Positions 1 through 8,356 are shown, counted from the first letter of the stretch. The stretch: DNA of 53,051 nt from Acidimicrobiaceae bacterium (GCA_003151955.1 PLZB01000032.1:31080-84130), one strand, 5' to 3'. A program made the numbers and translations. The notes: a model not told the origin generated them from the sequence alone.

Positions 1-1
1 C

Positions 2-247
2 CGGGTCCTTCCGGGTCCAGGGCTCTGGGTCGGGTCCGGGCGGTGGCCCAGCCATCTCCGACGGGAGCGGCGACCCCGGCCCCACGGCTGCCTCGACCAC
101 CTGATCGTGGCAACCCCTGGGTCCTTCACTGGACCAGGGGGAAGCTCTCCTGGCTCCGGGCCCAGCGGGACGGTGGGGGTCGGCTCGAGCCTCAACGTGG
201 CCGTGGCCGGCTCGCTCGTCCTCTACCGGCTGGCCGGCCTGGGCTGA
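2..247 (+). CDS. C-terminal fragment of a probable SpoU/TrmH-family RNA methyltransferase
   Basis: The frame is open from the window edge to a TGA at 245-247, so only the 3' end of the gene is present. The last 24 or so residues contain VGSSLNVAVAGSLVLYRLAG, which matches the final helix motif of SpoU (SPOUT) RNA 2'-O-methyltransferases, where SLNVxVAxxxxLY helps form the SAM-binding knot. The residues before it, rich in Gly, Pro and Arg, do not clearly match the family, so either this copy is divergent or the frame upstream is wrong. The neighbouring toxin-antitoxin pair converges on it and gives no functional hint. Confidence 0.45.
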   Translation, partial: RVLPGPGLWVGSGRWPSHLRRERRPRPHGCLDHLIVATPGSFTGPGGSSPGSGPSGTVGVGSSLNVAVAGSLVLYRLAGLG

Positions 248-262
248 GAGCCGGTGCCCGTC

Positions 263-922
263 TCACACAACGAAGGTGTTCAACGTCACTGCCGCCGCTC
301 CCAGGGCGGGCGCCAGGGCAGGGTCGTCGAGCGACCGTGTCACGAGCGGCCGATCCGGGAGGCTGGCGACGGCCGTCTCCCAGAGAGCGACACACCGACC
401 CGGTCCCCAGACCGAGGAAGGGTAGGCCAGGCCGGAGATAATTCTCCGGTGGTGGGTGTAGATGACCCGGGCCCAGTGCCGTGACCGGCCCCTGGGTCCG
501 GTGCCGATGGCCTGGTTCCCCCCGGCCCGCGTGGGCCAGCCGCCGTCCAGGTCGAGAAGGAGCAGGTCGGTGGCAAGCTCGAACACGGTCACCGTCGGAC
601 GCCCGAGACGGAGATCGACGGGGCCCACGCCGGCGCCGGAGTCATCCTGGAAGTACTCGGCGACGACGGCCGGGAACGCCGTCGGGCCGCAGGTGAGGTA
701 GGCGATACCCCTGGCCTGCTCCCGGGGTGGCGGCGTGTGCTGGTCGAACCTGCTCGTCGTCGGCCCCCAGTGGCGCCACTCGTTCCACCACACCGGCCGG
801 GGCCCGCCCAGCGGATGCATCCGGAACAACCGGGTGCCCGCCTCGAGACGCACCAGGTCGGCGGGAGCCGGGACCGCCGCCTTGACCCGGGCCGACGACG
901 GTGGGGGGAGTCGCTCGCTCAT
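263..922 (-). CDS. RES-domain toxin of a RES/Xre toxin-antitoxin module
   Basis: This 219-residue protein carries the RES-domain landmarks: an early Arg pair (LEAGTRLFR, about 23-34), a Tyr-containing strand (GIAYLT, about 72-77), a Glu-bearing helix (VVAEYF, about 86-91) and the signature GLAYPSS near 164-170 followed by CVALWE. Known RES toxins such as MbcT degrade NAD+, and ParT ADP-ribosylates PRPP synthetase, so an NAD+-consuming toxin is the expected role. The start MSERL was chosen because its ATG overlaps the antitoxin stop by 4 bases, which is typical translational coupling. The frame is open further upstream, but that would overlap the antitoxin heavily. Confidence 0.8.
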   Translation of the reverse strand: MSERLPPPSSARVKAAVPAPADLVRLEAGTRLFRMHPLGGPRPVWWNEWRHWGPTTSRFDQHTPPPREQARGIAYLTCGPTAFPAVVAEYFQDDSGAGVGPVDLRLGRPTVTVFELATDLLLLDLDGGWPTRAGGNQAIGTGPRGRSRHWARVIYTHHRRIISGLAYPSSVWGPGRCVALWETAVASLPDRPLVTRSLDDPALAPALGAAAVTLNTFVV

Positions 923-1551
923 CCTCCAGGTACCAACTCGACGAGCGCCCCGGCATCGCCGCCCGTCGCCAACCACAGCACCGGGCTCAACTCGTCACCG
1001 TCGACAGCCAAATCGATGTTCGGGGTCGTGAACCAGTGGTCGACAACCAGTGGATGGAGGGCGGGATCGAGGGCGGCCAGGACGGGACGGAGCCCCCGGA
1101 GCAACCGGTGCCCGGCGAACTGCCATCCCGGGTAGCAGCGCTCCTCCGCGAATTCGAAGGCATAGATGCTCCGCTCCGAATGCCGCTGACTGATCCGGGA
1201 CCGGTCCACACCGAGGAAATCGGCGAGCGCCGTATCCCCCAGGATGCTCCGGTCGATCAGGTCGGCGAATGCCGCCACCTTGCGGGCCTGGGAACGCTCC
1301 AGAGCGACCGGATCGGAGAACACGGCACCGCCCGTTTCCCAGATCCGCTGCTCGCCCTCGGGAAGGACGGAGGGCCGTTGGCGGCGTTCCAATTCGTCGG
1401 CCACGGCCCCGAGGAGAGCCGCCACATAGCGGTCGTCGTCCCTCCCCCGGCCGGCCACGTCCAGCAGCCGGTCCAACCCGCTGACGGTTCGGACCCGGAC
1501 CCGGCCCACCGCCAAGGCCTTGGCTTCACGTCGATTCATAGACTGAGCCAT
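919..1551 (-). CDS. Xre/MbcA/ParS-type antitoxin partnering the RES toxin
   Basis: This protein of about 210 residues lies immediately upstream of the RES gene, with a 4-base overlap. A helix-turn-helix candidate (ALADFLGVDRSRISQ) sits at about 108-122. The C-terminal third (about 165-207) ends in SPVLWLATGGD and LVELV, which resembles the end of DUF2384-type antitoxins, where this segment plugs the RES active site. Such antitoxins normally bind and silence the toxin and repress their own promoter. The N-terminal 100 residues are longer than in many family members. The start is uncertain: ATGs at 1563, 1551 and 1539 are all in frame and none has a clear ribosome binding site. Confidence 0.7.
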   Translation of the reverse strand: MAQSMNRREAKALAVGRVRVRTVSGLDRLLDVAGRGRDDDRYVAALLGAVADELERRQRPSVLPEGEQRIWETGGAVFSDPVALERSQARKVAAFADLIDRSILGDTALADFLGVDRSRISQRHSERSIYAFEFAEERCYPGWQFAGHRLLRGLRPVLAALDPALHPLVVDHWFTTPNIDLAVDGDELSPVLWLATGGDAGALVELVPGG

Positions 1552-1639
1552 AGTGAGGATCATAGCGTGCCGAGGACGAACAGCAGGCACCGGCCCGACC
1601 CTGACAGACTCGTCACCGACCAAGGGGAGGGACAGGCGA

Positions 1640-2770
1640 ATGGCCGAGGTTTCGGGACACTGTGACGACCGGTTCGAGGGGGTCCGCGAGGCCCTGGTCG
1701 AGAACCTGGAGAAGGGGCTCGACGTGGGTGCCTCCGTGGCCGTCCTCGTCGACGGGGAGCCTGTCGTCGACATCTGGGGAGGATCGGTCGACGAGGAGGG
1801 ATCAGCCCCCTGGGCCGCCGACACCATCACCAACGTCTGGTCGACGACGAAGACGATGACCTTCCTCTGCGCCCTCATGCTGGCCGACCGGGGGGAGCTC
1901 GACTTCTCCGCCCCCGTCGCCCGCTACTGGCCCGAATTCGCCGCCAGCGGCAAGGAGGACGTCGAGGTCCGTCACCTCATGGCCCACACGGCCGGGCTCT
2001 CGGGCTGGACCGAGCCCCTCGAGCCCGAGGACCTGGCCGACTGGGAGAAGTGCACCTCGGCCCTGGCCGCCCAGGAGCCCTGGTGGGAGCCGGGGACGGC
2101 CTCGGGCTACCACGCCGTCACCCAGGGATATCTCATCGGGGAGGTCGTCCGCCGGATCACCGGGACGACCATCGGCCAGTGGTTCGCCACCGAGGTGGCC
2201 GGACCCCTGGGGGCCGACTTCCACATCGGCCTCCCCGAGAGCGAGGACGGGAGGATCTCCTTCGTCATCCCCCCTCCCCTCCCCGACGTCTCCGGCCTCG
2301 ACCCCGACGACCTCCTCCTCAGGACCTTCATGAACCCGAGGATCGACGGCTCCTACGCCCTCGAGCCCTGGTGGCGCCGGGCCGAGATCCCCGCCGCCAA
2401 CGGCCAGGGGAACGCCCGGTCGGTGGCCACCGTCCAGTCCGTGATCGCCGGCGGGGGCCAGGCCCGGGGGGTCCGCCTCCTCTCCGAGGCGGGCTGTGAG
2501 CGGATCTTCGAGGAGCAGTCCAACGGGAAGGACCTCGTCCTGGGGATGAACATCCGCTTCGGGATGGGCTACGGCCTGAGCGGGGAGCTCCTCCCCGGCG
2601 GACCCCGGACCTGCTTCTGGGGTGGCTACGGGGGATCCCTCATGGTCATGGACCTCGACCTCAAGCTCACCGTGGCCTACGTCATGAACAAGATGAACGA
2701 CGGCCTCGTCGGGGACACCCGGGGGGCCGGGATCATGCTGGCGGCCGTGGCCGCCGTCCTGGGAGGCTGA
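1640..2770 (+). CDS. Serine hydrolase of the beta-lactamase/EstB (class C-like) family
   Basis: This 376-residue protein has the penicillin-binding fold signatures S68-T-T-K71 (nucleophile and general base) and Y157-H-A159 in place of the YxN motif. A Gly-rich WGGYGGS segment lies near the C-terminus, where the KTG-like strand occurs. Family members act as esterases or D-amino-acid peptidases far more often than as beta-lactamases. No signal peptide or membrane segment is visible, so it is probably cytoplasmic. ATG 1640 is chosen because AAGGGGAGGGAC lies just upstream. It is divergent from the toxin-antitoxin pair, with an 88-base gap. Confidence 0.85.
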   Translation: MAEVSGHCDDRFEGVREALVENLEKGLDVGASVAVLVDGEPVVDIWGGSVDEEGSAPWAADTITNVWSTTKTMTFLCALMLADRGELDFSAPVARYWPEFAASGKEDVEVRHLMAHTAGLSGWTEPLEPEDLADWEKCTSALAAQEPWWEPGTASGYHAVTQGYLIGEVVRRITGTTIGQWFATEVAGPLGADFHIGLPESEDGRISFVIPPPLPDVSGLDPDDLLLRTFMNPRIDGSYALEPWWRRAEIPAANGQGNARSVATVQSVIAGGGQARGVRLLSEAGCERIFEEQSNGKDLVLGMNIRFGMGYGLSGELLPGGPRTCFWGGYGGSLMVMDLDLKLTVAYVMNKMNDGLVGDTRGAGIMLAAVAAVLGG

Positions 2771-2794
2771 CCGGGCCGGTCGGGGGGGGACCGG

Positions 2795-3769
2795 TCAGAT
2801 CCAGTCCCAGCGGCGGAAGGCCCAGTAGAGGGCCCCGGCCAGCCCCACGATGAGCCCGGAGGAGAAGATCAGGCCGGACTCCTTCCCGAAGCCCGGGTAG
2901 GGGAGGTTCTGGCCGTAGAAGCCGGTGATGGCGGTGGGAACGGCGATGATGGCCGCCCAGCTCGTCACCTTCTTCATGATCAGGTTCATCCGGTTCCCCT
3001 GGATGGTCAGGTTCGTCTCCAGGATCGAGGTGATGAGGTCCCGGAGGGACTCCGTCCACTCCGTGGCCCGTAGGACGTGGTCGTAGACGTCCTGGTAGTA
3101 GGGGACCATGTCCCCCTCGACGACGTGGAGGTCCCGGCGGAGCAGGGCGTTCACGACCTCCCGCATGGGCAGGACGAGCCGGCGGAGGATGACGAGGCTC
3201 TTGCGGAGCTCGAAGGAACGCCGCTGGACCAGCTGGATCTGGTCCTGGTGCTCCTCGAAGAGGAGGTCCTCGACCGTCTCGATGGCCTCGTCGAGATCCT
3301 GGACGGCCTGGAAGTGGCCGTCGACGATGTAGTCGAGGAGGCCGTAGAGGAGGAAGGCCACGCCGTGACCGGCCAGCTGCTCGGAACCGTCCCAGCGGGC
3401 CACCACCTCGTCGATGTCGAGCCGCTCGTCCTTCCGGACGGTGATGAGGGCCCGTTCCAGGACGAAGACGGCGATCTCGCTGGAGTGGAGCTCGCTGGTG
3501 GTGGGATCGAGACCGACGGCGTAGGCGGCCAGGAAGAGGTGGCTGTCGTAACGATCGAGCTTGGGCCGCTGGCGCTCGTTGAGGGCGTCCTCCACGGCCA
3601 GGTGGTGGAGGCCGAATTCCTCGGCGACGTCTCCGAGGTCGTCCCCGTCGCTCAGGCAGTGGTCGAGCCAGACAACGGTGTCGGGCCGGGCCAGCCAGTC
3701 CGAGATGTCGGCCACCGGGAAGCCCTCGGCCTCGAGCCGGCCGGCACGGTAGGCACGGGTGCGGGTCAC
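2795..3769 (-). CDS. corA: CorA-type divalent cation transporter
   Basis: This 324-residue protein has the CorA layout: an N-terminal alpha/beta cytoplasmic domain, a long stalk of charged helices (about 130-255) and two C-terminal membrane helices (about 262-282 and 303-318), ending in the basic tail RRWDWI. The pore loop reads Y285-G286-Q287-N288, where the classic signature is YGMN, so Met is replaced by Gln. CorA forms pentamers carrying Mg2+, and sometimes Co2+ or Ni2+, and loop variants occur in relatives such as ZntB. The GTG start fits the family length. The gene stands alone and faces the serine hydrolase tail to tail. Confidence 0.9.
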   Translation of the reverse strand: MTRTRAYRAGRLEAEGFPVADISDWLARPDTVVWLDHCLSDGDDLGDVAEEFGLHHLAVEDALNERQRPKLDRYDSHLFLAAYAVGLDPTTSELHSSEIAVFVLERALITVRKDERLDIDEVVARWDGSEQLAGHGVAFLLYGLLDYIVDGHFQAVQDLDEAIETVEDLLFEEHQDQIQLVQRRSFELRKSLVILRRLVLPMREVVNALLRRDLHVVEGDMVPYYQDVYDHVLRATEWTESLRDLITSILETNLTIQGNRMNLIMKKVTSWAAIIAVPTAITGFYGQNLPYPGFGKESGLIFSSGLIVGLAGALYWAFRRWDWI

Positions 3770-3799
3770 GCCCGGAACCGTAGACGGTGCCCGGGTCCC

Positions 3800-4876
3800 T
3801 CAGGCTGGGTCGGCCTGCCAGTCGAGCCAGCTCCCGTGGGGGTGGACGGTCCCGAGGAGCACCTCCCGCCGGGTCCCCCCCTCCCAGAGGACCGCTCCGA
3901 GGATGTCGCCGGGAGGATCCTCCCCGGGCCCGGAGGCGGTCGGCATCCCGTCGAAGGCCTCCACCGTCCCCGCCCCCTCGGCGCTGAGCCAGGCCAGCGG
4001 CCGCCGGCCGGCGGCCTCCTCGAGGACGTCGACGAACCGGGGGCGCTCCTCGACGGGGAGGTAGGCCAGGGCCCAGCTGGTGAGGACGACGGCGGGAGTC
4101 CCGGGAGGGAGCCCTTCCAGCACCCCCGGGAGGGTCTCGAGGGCGTCCCCTTCGATCACCTCGGGGAGGTCCTCCCGGGCCAGGGCGATGGCGGCGACGG
4201 TCCGATCCAGCCGGCCCGTGTCGGGCCAGACGCAGGCCAGGAGCCACCGGGCATCCCCGGGGTCGGCGAGATCGACCGGTGTCCGGTCGATACCCACGCG
4301 ACCGGCCAGGGCCGGAAGCCTCTCGGCCAGGGGAGGGTTCCCACCCCTGACCTCACAGTCGATCCGGACCGGGGAATCAGCCGGACCGGTCGCCCCCCGC
4401 TCCCCGTAGTCGAGCCGGTAGCGGTCACAGAGGAGGTTGAGGCCGGCCGAGGCCCCCACGTCGACCAGGGCCAGGGGGCCCTCCAGCCTGGCCCCGATCC
4501 AGCTGAGCCCGGGGCCGATGACCGCACTCCGGCCGCACTCGTTGGTCTGGATCCGGCGCCGTCCCAGGAGCTCGAGGATCTCCCCGGGATGGTCCCGGCA
4601 GATCTCCCCGAAGAGCGGGACCGGATCGGCGTCGGACCGGCCGGCGTAGACGGCGGCCAGGGGGTGGTCGAGGCCGTCGAGGAGGAGGTAGTGGACCGCG
4701 GCGAGCAGGGCGATGGGGAGATGCCCGGCCGGGGGGGCCTCGAGGACCAGCCCCAGGATCTCCCTGTCGCCGGCGACGGAACGGGCCACCTGCTCGTAGA
4801 GGGGGGAGTAGCCCGGGAACTGGGTCTCGGCGAACCAGGTCCAGAGCCCGGCCAGCTCGTCGGTCGGGTCGCTCAC
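3800..4876 (-). CDS. DUF2332 family protein (SAM-methyltransferase-like fold)
   Basis: This 358-residue protein matches the DUF2332 family, including the hallmark IQTNECGRSAVI followed by LALVDVGASAGLNLL, which looks like the glycine-rich SAM-binding loop of Rossmann methyltransferases. No substrate is known for the family. The GTG start overlaps the stop of the CBS-citrate synthase gene by 4 bases (GTGA at 4873-4876), so the two are likely translated together. That coupling is the only clue to function here. Confidence 0.8.
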   Translation of the reverse strand: MSDPTDELAGLWTWFAETQFPGYSPLYEQVARSVAGDREILGLVLEAPPAGHLPIALLAAVHYLLLDGLDHPLAAVYAGRSDADPVPLFGEICRDHPGEILELLGRRRIQTNECGRSAVIGPGLSWIGARLEGPLALVDVGASAGLNLLCDRYRLDYGERGATGPADSPVRIDCEVRGGNPPLAERLPALAGRVGIDRTPVDLADPGDARWLLACVWPDTGRLDRTVAAIALAREDLPEVIEGDALETLPGVLEGLPPGTPAVVLTSWALAYLPVEERPRFVDVLEEAAGRRPLAWLSAEGAGTVEAFDGMPTASGPGEDPPGDILGAVLWEGGTRREVLLGTVHPHGSWLDWQADPA

Positions 4877-6435
4877 CGACCGCCCGCCCCCGGCCCCATC
4901 CCCACGGCGGAGCCCGCTCCCGGGGGGACCGGCTGGGGGGGCGGCGGACCGACGTAGCGGGCCGAGGGCCGGAAGATCCGGTTGTCCCCGGCCTGCTCCA
5001 CGATGTGGGCGGCCCAGCCGATGACCCGGCTGACGGCGAAGGTCGGGGTGAACATGTGGCGGGGGATCCCGCAGGCCTCCATGACGACCCCGGCGTAGAA
5101 CTCGACGTTGGCGTAGAGCCGCCGCTCGGGCTTCAGCTCGGCCAGGACCTCGACCACGGTCCGCTCCACCTCCTCGGCGAAGGGGAAGAGGGGGGCCCGG
5201 ATCCCTGCCGCCAGGTCCTTCATGAACCGTGACCGGGGATCCTCGGTCCGGTAGACCCGGTGGCCGAACCCCATGATCCGGTCCCCCCGCTCCACCGCCT
5301 CCCGGACCCAGGCCCCGGCCCGGTCGGGCTCCCCGATGGCGTCGAGCATGTCGAGGGCCCGGCTGGGTGCTCCCCCGTGGAGCGGACCCGAGAGGGCCCC
5401 CACCGCCGCCGTCATCGCCGCCGCCACATCGGCCCCGGTGGAGGTCACGACCCGGGCCGTGAAGGTCGAGGCGTTGAAGCCGTGGTCGATGGTCAGGATC
5501 AGGTACTGCTCGACGGCCCGGACCACCCCCGGGGCGGGTTCCTCCCCGGTGAGCATCCAGAGGTAGTTGGCGGCGTGCCCCAGCTCCGGCCGGGGCGCGA
5601 CGGGCTCGCGGCCCGACGCCAACCGGTCGGCGGCGGCGAGCAGGGTGGGGACGAGGGCGGCCAGCCGGAGGACCTGGCCCCGGACCGTCCCGGCCTCGAG
5701 GTCCCGGCTGGGGGCGAACCCCAGCTCGGCTCCGGCCAGGGAGAGGCCGCTCCGGAGGACCTCGAGGGGAGCAGCCCCGGCAGCCAGGTCGAGGAGGAGA
5801 CGGGCCAGGCCCGGAGGGAGGTCCCGGCATGCGGCCACCTCGGCGGCAAACTCGGCCGAGTCCCGCCCCTGGGGGAGCTCCCCGTCGAGGACGAGGGCCC
5901 AGACGTCCTCGAGGGACCGGACGGCGGCCAGCTCGACGGCCGAGTACTGGCGGTAGTGGTAGAAGCCCTCGAGGCCCCGGACGTCCCCCACCGCCGTCCG
6001 GGCCGCCACCACCCCCTCCAGGCCGGCCGGCGCCTCGGCCGCCGGCTCGGCGGCCGGCCGGAGGGCGGCCAACTGGAGGAGGTCCCGGATGGAGACGACC
6101 CCGACCGGCCTCCCCTCCTCGACGACGGGGAGGTGCCGGTAGTGCCGGCCCGAGAGGCTCTCCCAGGCCGCGGCGGCGTCCTCCTCCGGCCCGAGGACAT
6201 CGGGGTGGGCCGTCATCCACTCCCCCACCGGGCACCCCCCCGGATCGACCCCCAGGGCGGCGGCCCGGAGAAGGTCCCGCTCGGTCAGGATCCCGACGAC
6301 CTTCCCCTCGTCGGTCACCACCACCGAGCCCACCCCGGACGCCCCCATCGTCCTGGCCGCCCCGGCCAGGGTCTCGTCGGGGCGGCAGGAGATCACCGGG
6401 GTGGACATCAACTGGCGGACGGGGACGGTGGGCAT
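4873..6435 (-). CDS. Citrate synthase-fold enzyme with N-terminal CBS-domain pair
   Basis: Residues 1-125 form two CBS domains (VRQLMSTPVISC...GILTERDLL and EWMTAHPDV...VVSIRDLL), which typically bind adenine nucleotides. Residues 135-500 form a citrate/2-methylcitrate synthase domain with TIDHGFNASTF (H318), SGPLHGGA (H353), GFGHRVY with DPRS (H392) and NVEFYAG (E445), corresponding to the catalytic His, His and Asp of citrate synthases. The Asp position is Glu, a variation I recall from CitA-like paralogues. The 520-residue length is about 130 more than a plain bacterial enzyme because of the CBS pair. The tail (500-520) is Gly/Pro-rich. It is divergent from a second synthase-like gene 74 bases away and coupled to DUF2332. 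The start is MPTVPV; an in-frame ATG at 6480 is the alternative. Confidence 0.85.
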   Translation of the reverse strand: MPTVPVRQLMSTPVISCRPDETLAGAARTMGASGVGSVVVTDEGKVVGILTERDLLRAAALGVDPGGCPVGEWMTAHPDVLGPEEDAAAAWESLSGRHYRHLPVVEEGRPVGVVSIRDLLQLAALRPAAEPAAEAPAGLEGVVAARTAVGDVRGLEGFYHYRQYSAVELAAVRSLEDVWALVLDGELPQGRDSAEFAAEVAACRDLPPGLARLLLDLAAGAAPLEVLRSGLSLAGAELGFAPSRDLEAGTVRGQVLRLAALVPTLLAAADRLASGREPVAPRPELGHAANYLWMLTGEEPAPGVVRAVEQYLILTIDHGFNASTFTARVVTSTGADVAAAMTAAVGALSGPLHGGAPSRALDMLDAIGEPDRAGAWVREAVERGDRIMGFGHRVYRTEDPRSRFMKDLAAGIRAPLFPFAEEVERTVVEVLAELKPERRLYANVEFYAGVVMEACGIPRHMFTPTFAVSRVIGWAAHIVEQAGDNRIFRPSARYVGPPPPQPVPPGAGSAVGMGPGAGGR

Positions 6436-6509
6436 GGTCCCATCATGCCGATCCCGTCCCCTGTTGTAAACGTTGATCAAGTCAATGTCAGACGTGGCAG
6501 ACTGGTCCG
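6436..6509. promoter_or_regulatory. Divergent promoter region between two citrate synthase fusion genes
   Basis: This 74-base gap separates the CBS and HTH synthase genes and must hold both promoters. It is more AT-rich than its surroundings around 6462-6490 and contains the 8-base palindrome TTGATCAA at 6473-6480. If the HTH fusion binds DNA, this gap is its most likely target, but no convincing longer dyad or -35/-10 pair was identified. Confidence 0.4.
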
Positions 6510-7742
6510 GTGAAGGGGATGCTCCAGAGCGAGGAGGCGGCCCGACGGCTGGGGGTGAAGCTCCCCACCCTCTACGCCTACGTGAGCCGGGGCCTCCTCC
6601 CCTCCCACCGCTCCCCCGACGGCCGGCGGAGCCTCTTCGAGGCCGAGGAGGTCGAGGCCCTGGCCCGCCGGTCCCGGGGGGGACGACAGGTCGAGACCAG
6701 GATGGCGACGGTCACCACCGCGGTGACCCAGCTCGGGGACCGGGGCCCCGCCTACCGGGGCCGGCTGGCCGTCGACCTCGTCGCCGGGCCGGCCCCGGCC
6801 GGCGACGGCGGGGGACGGTTCGAGGCCGCTGCCGATCTCCTCTGGGACGCTCCCCCCGGGGGGGTCGGCGCCTGGGATCCCCTCCCCCTCCGGGTCCCCG
6901 GCCGGCTCCTCCCCCGGGACCGGATCCGCTGGGCCGTCGTCATGGCCGGGGCCGCCGACCGGCTCCGGGGGGACCTCCGCCCCGAGGCCGTCATCCGGGC
7001 CACCCGGCGGCTCATCTCCAGCCTGGTTCTCGTCCTCGGCGAGCCCGGCGGGGGCGGCCGGCCCGGCCCGATGGGGCGCCCGGGGAGCCTCGCCGGCCGG
7101 CTGGCCGCCGCCCTGGGAGCGGGCCCGGGCCCTGTCGCCGGGGTGGTCGACACTGCCTTGGTCCTCCTGGCCGACCACGAGCTCGCCACCTCCACCGTCG
7201 GCGTCCGGGTGGCCGCCTCCACCCGGGCCGATCTCTACGACTGTCTCCTGGCCGGCCTCGGCGTCCTGGGTGGTCCCCTCCACGGTGGAGCCAGCGAGCT
7301 CGTCCACGGGCTCCTCCTCGACGCCGGGGGATCCGGCCCCGAGGCCGCCCTGGGCCGGACCCTCCGCTGGCGGGGGATCGCCCCCGGATTCGGCCACGGC
7401 CTCTACGGCCAGGGGGACCCCCGGGCCGAGGTCCTCCTCGGGGCCGTCGAGTCCATCGGGGACCGGGCCCGCCGGAAGGTCGTCCAGGGCGTCGTCGAGG
7501 TGGCCCGGGACCAGGGCTTCCCCGCCCCCAACGTCGACATGGCCCTGGCCGCCCTGACCTACACCACCGGCATGGCCGCCGACGCCGGCCAGACCATCTT
7601 CACCCTGGCCCGGACGGCCGGCTGGGTGGCCCATCTCCTCGAGGAGCTCGACGAGGCCCCCCTCCGGTTCCGGACCCGGGCCGTCTACTCCGCCCAGCCC
7701 GCCGGGTCCAACGATCAGGACGCCTCGAGCGTCACCTCGTAG
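6510..7742 (+). CDS. Helix-turn-helix (MerR/excisionase-like) citrate synthase fusion
   Basis: The first 60 residues form a winged-helix domain of the MerR/excisionase type (SEEAARRLGVKLPTLYAYVS, then RRSLFEAEEVEAL). From about 65 the chain is citrate-synthase-like: DHELATSTVG (H223), GGPLHGGA (H258), GFGHGLY with DPRA (H296) and APNVDM (D343). The catalytic His/His/Asp set is therefore intact, but the Arg that follows the second His in ordinary enzymes (HRVY) is Gly here. About 35 Gly/Pro-rich residues (93-130) are inserted near the start of the synthase domain. HTH-citrate synthase fusions exist in other bacteria without a settled role; a metabolite-sensing regulator or a specialised enzyme are both possible. 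It lies divergent to the CBS fusion and is preceded by GAAGGGG. Confidence 0.85.
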   Translation: MKGMLQSEEAARRLGVKLPTLYAYVSRGLLPSHRSPDGRRSLFEAEEVEALARRSRGGRQVETRMATVTTAVTQLGDRGPAYRGRLAVDLVAGPAPAGDGGGRFEAAADLLWDAPPGGVGAWDPLPLRVPGRLLPRDRIRWAVVMAGAADRLRGDLRPEAVIRATRRLISSLVLVLGEPGGGGRPGPMGRPGSLAGRLAAALGAGPGPVAGVVDTALVLLADHELATSTVGVRVAASTRADLYDCLLAGLGVLGGPLHGGASELVHGLLLDAGGSGPEAALGRTLRWRGIAPGFGHGLYGQGDPRAEVLLGAVESIGDRARRKVVQGVVEVARDQGFPAPNVDMALAALTYTTGMAADAGQTIFTLARTAGWVAHLLEELDEAPLRFRTRAVYSAQPAGSNDQDASSVTS

Positions 7743-8212
7743 CTCCCACTGTCACCTGTGCACCCCATGGCCTCGCCGCAGCTCGTCCTGCCGGCCGAGA
7801 CCGTGGCCGTCCCGGGGCCGGCGGCCCGGAAGGTGGCCGTGACCGTCCCGCAGCCTTCCCCGGGGACGCATCCCGAGGGCTGAGGGGCCACCACCGGCTG
7901 GCCCACCGACGCCAGGACGGCCGGATCCGAGCTGGCCTGGACCGTCCAATAGGTACTCCCGAGGACGACCTGGACCTCGTCGCCGACGTGGACGGGGACG
8001 GTCCGGCCCTTGTCGGCATCGGTGAGGGTCAGGACGGTTCCCCCTGCGGTGGTCGGCGGGGTCGAGGTCGAGGTCGTGGCCGGGCTCGTGGTCGGGGCGC
8101 TCGATACGGTCGAGGGGTCCGGGCTGGGGGAACCGCAGGCGCCGAGAAGGAAGACGGCGAGGACGAGGGTCACCGCCGCTCTCACCCGCCGGGTCCCGCC
8201 CTCGTCGGCCAC
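7715..8212 (-). CDS. Secreted lipoprotein of unknown function, Ig-like beta fold likely
   Basis: This 165-residue protein begins with an Arg-containing n-region, a hydrophobic core (AAVTLVLAVFLL) and the lipobox LGAC, so it is predicted to be exported and lipidated. A Ser/Thr/Pro-rich linker (about 27-58) follows. The remaining 110 residues are rich in beta-strand patterns (VHVGDEVQVVLG, GTVTATFRAAGPGTATV) and contain four Cys that could form disulfides. The pattern loosely recalls chagasin-like (I42) protease inhibitors, but the diagnostic loops are not clear, so no function is assigned. Its 3' end overlaps that of the HTH-citrate synthase by 28 bases, tail to tail. The start is GTG. Confidence 0.75.
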   Translation of the reverse strand: MADEGGTRRVRAAVTLVLAVFLLGACGSPSPDPSTVSSAPTTSPATTSTSTPPTTAGGTVLTLTDADKGRTVPVHVGDEVQVVLGSTYWTVQASSDPAVLASVGQPVVAPQPSGCVPGEGCGTVTATFRAAGPGTATVSAGRTSCGEAMGCTGDSGSYEVTLEAS

Positions 8213-8356
8213 GACCCGATCGTCCCACCCCCTCGTCCCCGACGCCAGTCACCGATCCCCCTGCGGTACCCGACTCACGTTCCGGGACCGGCCGGTCATG
8301 GGGAGAAATGACGAAGGGCTCTGCTGGAGAGCGGCCCCTTCCCGTACCGTCGGGGT

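Noticed and set aside
4873..6435. CBS-citrate synthase as catalytically dead because of NVEF in place of NVDF
   Set aside because: Glu at this position is, to my knowledge, seen in CitA-like synthases, and both catalytic His are present, so inactivity is not supported.
7715..8212. Chagasin-type protease inhibitor
   Set aside because: The beta-rich pattern is suggestive, but the diagnostic inhibitor loops are not clear, so only an unknown lipoprotein is claimed.
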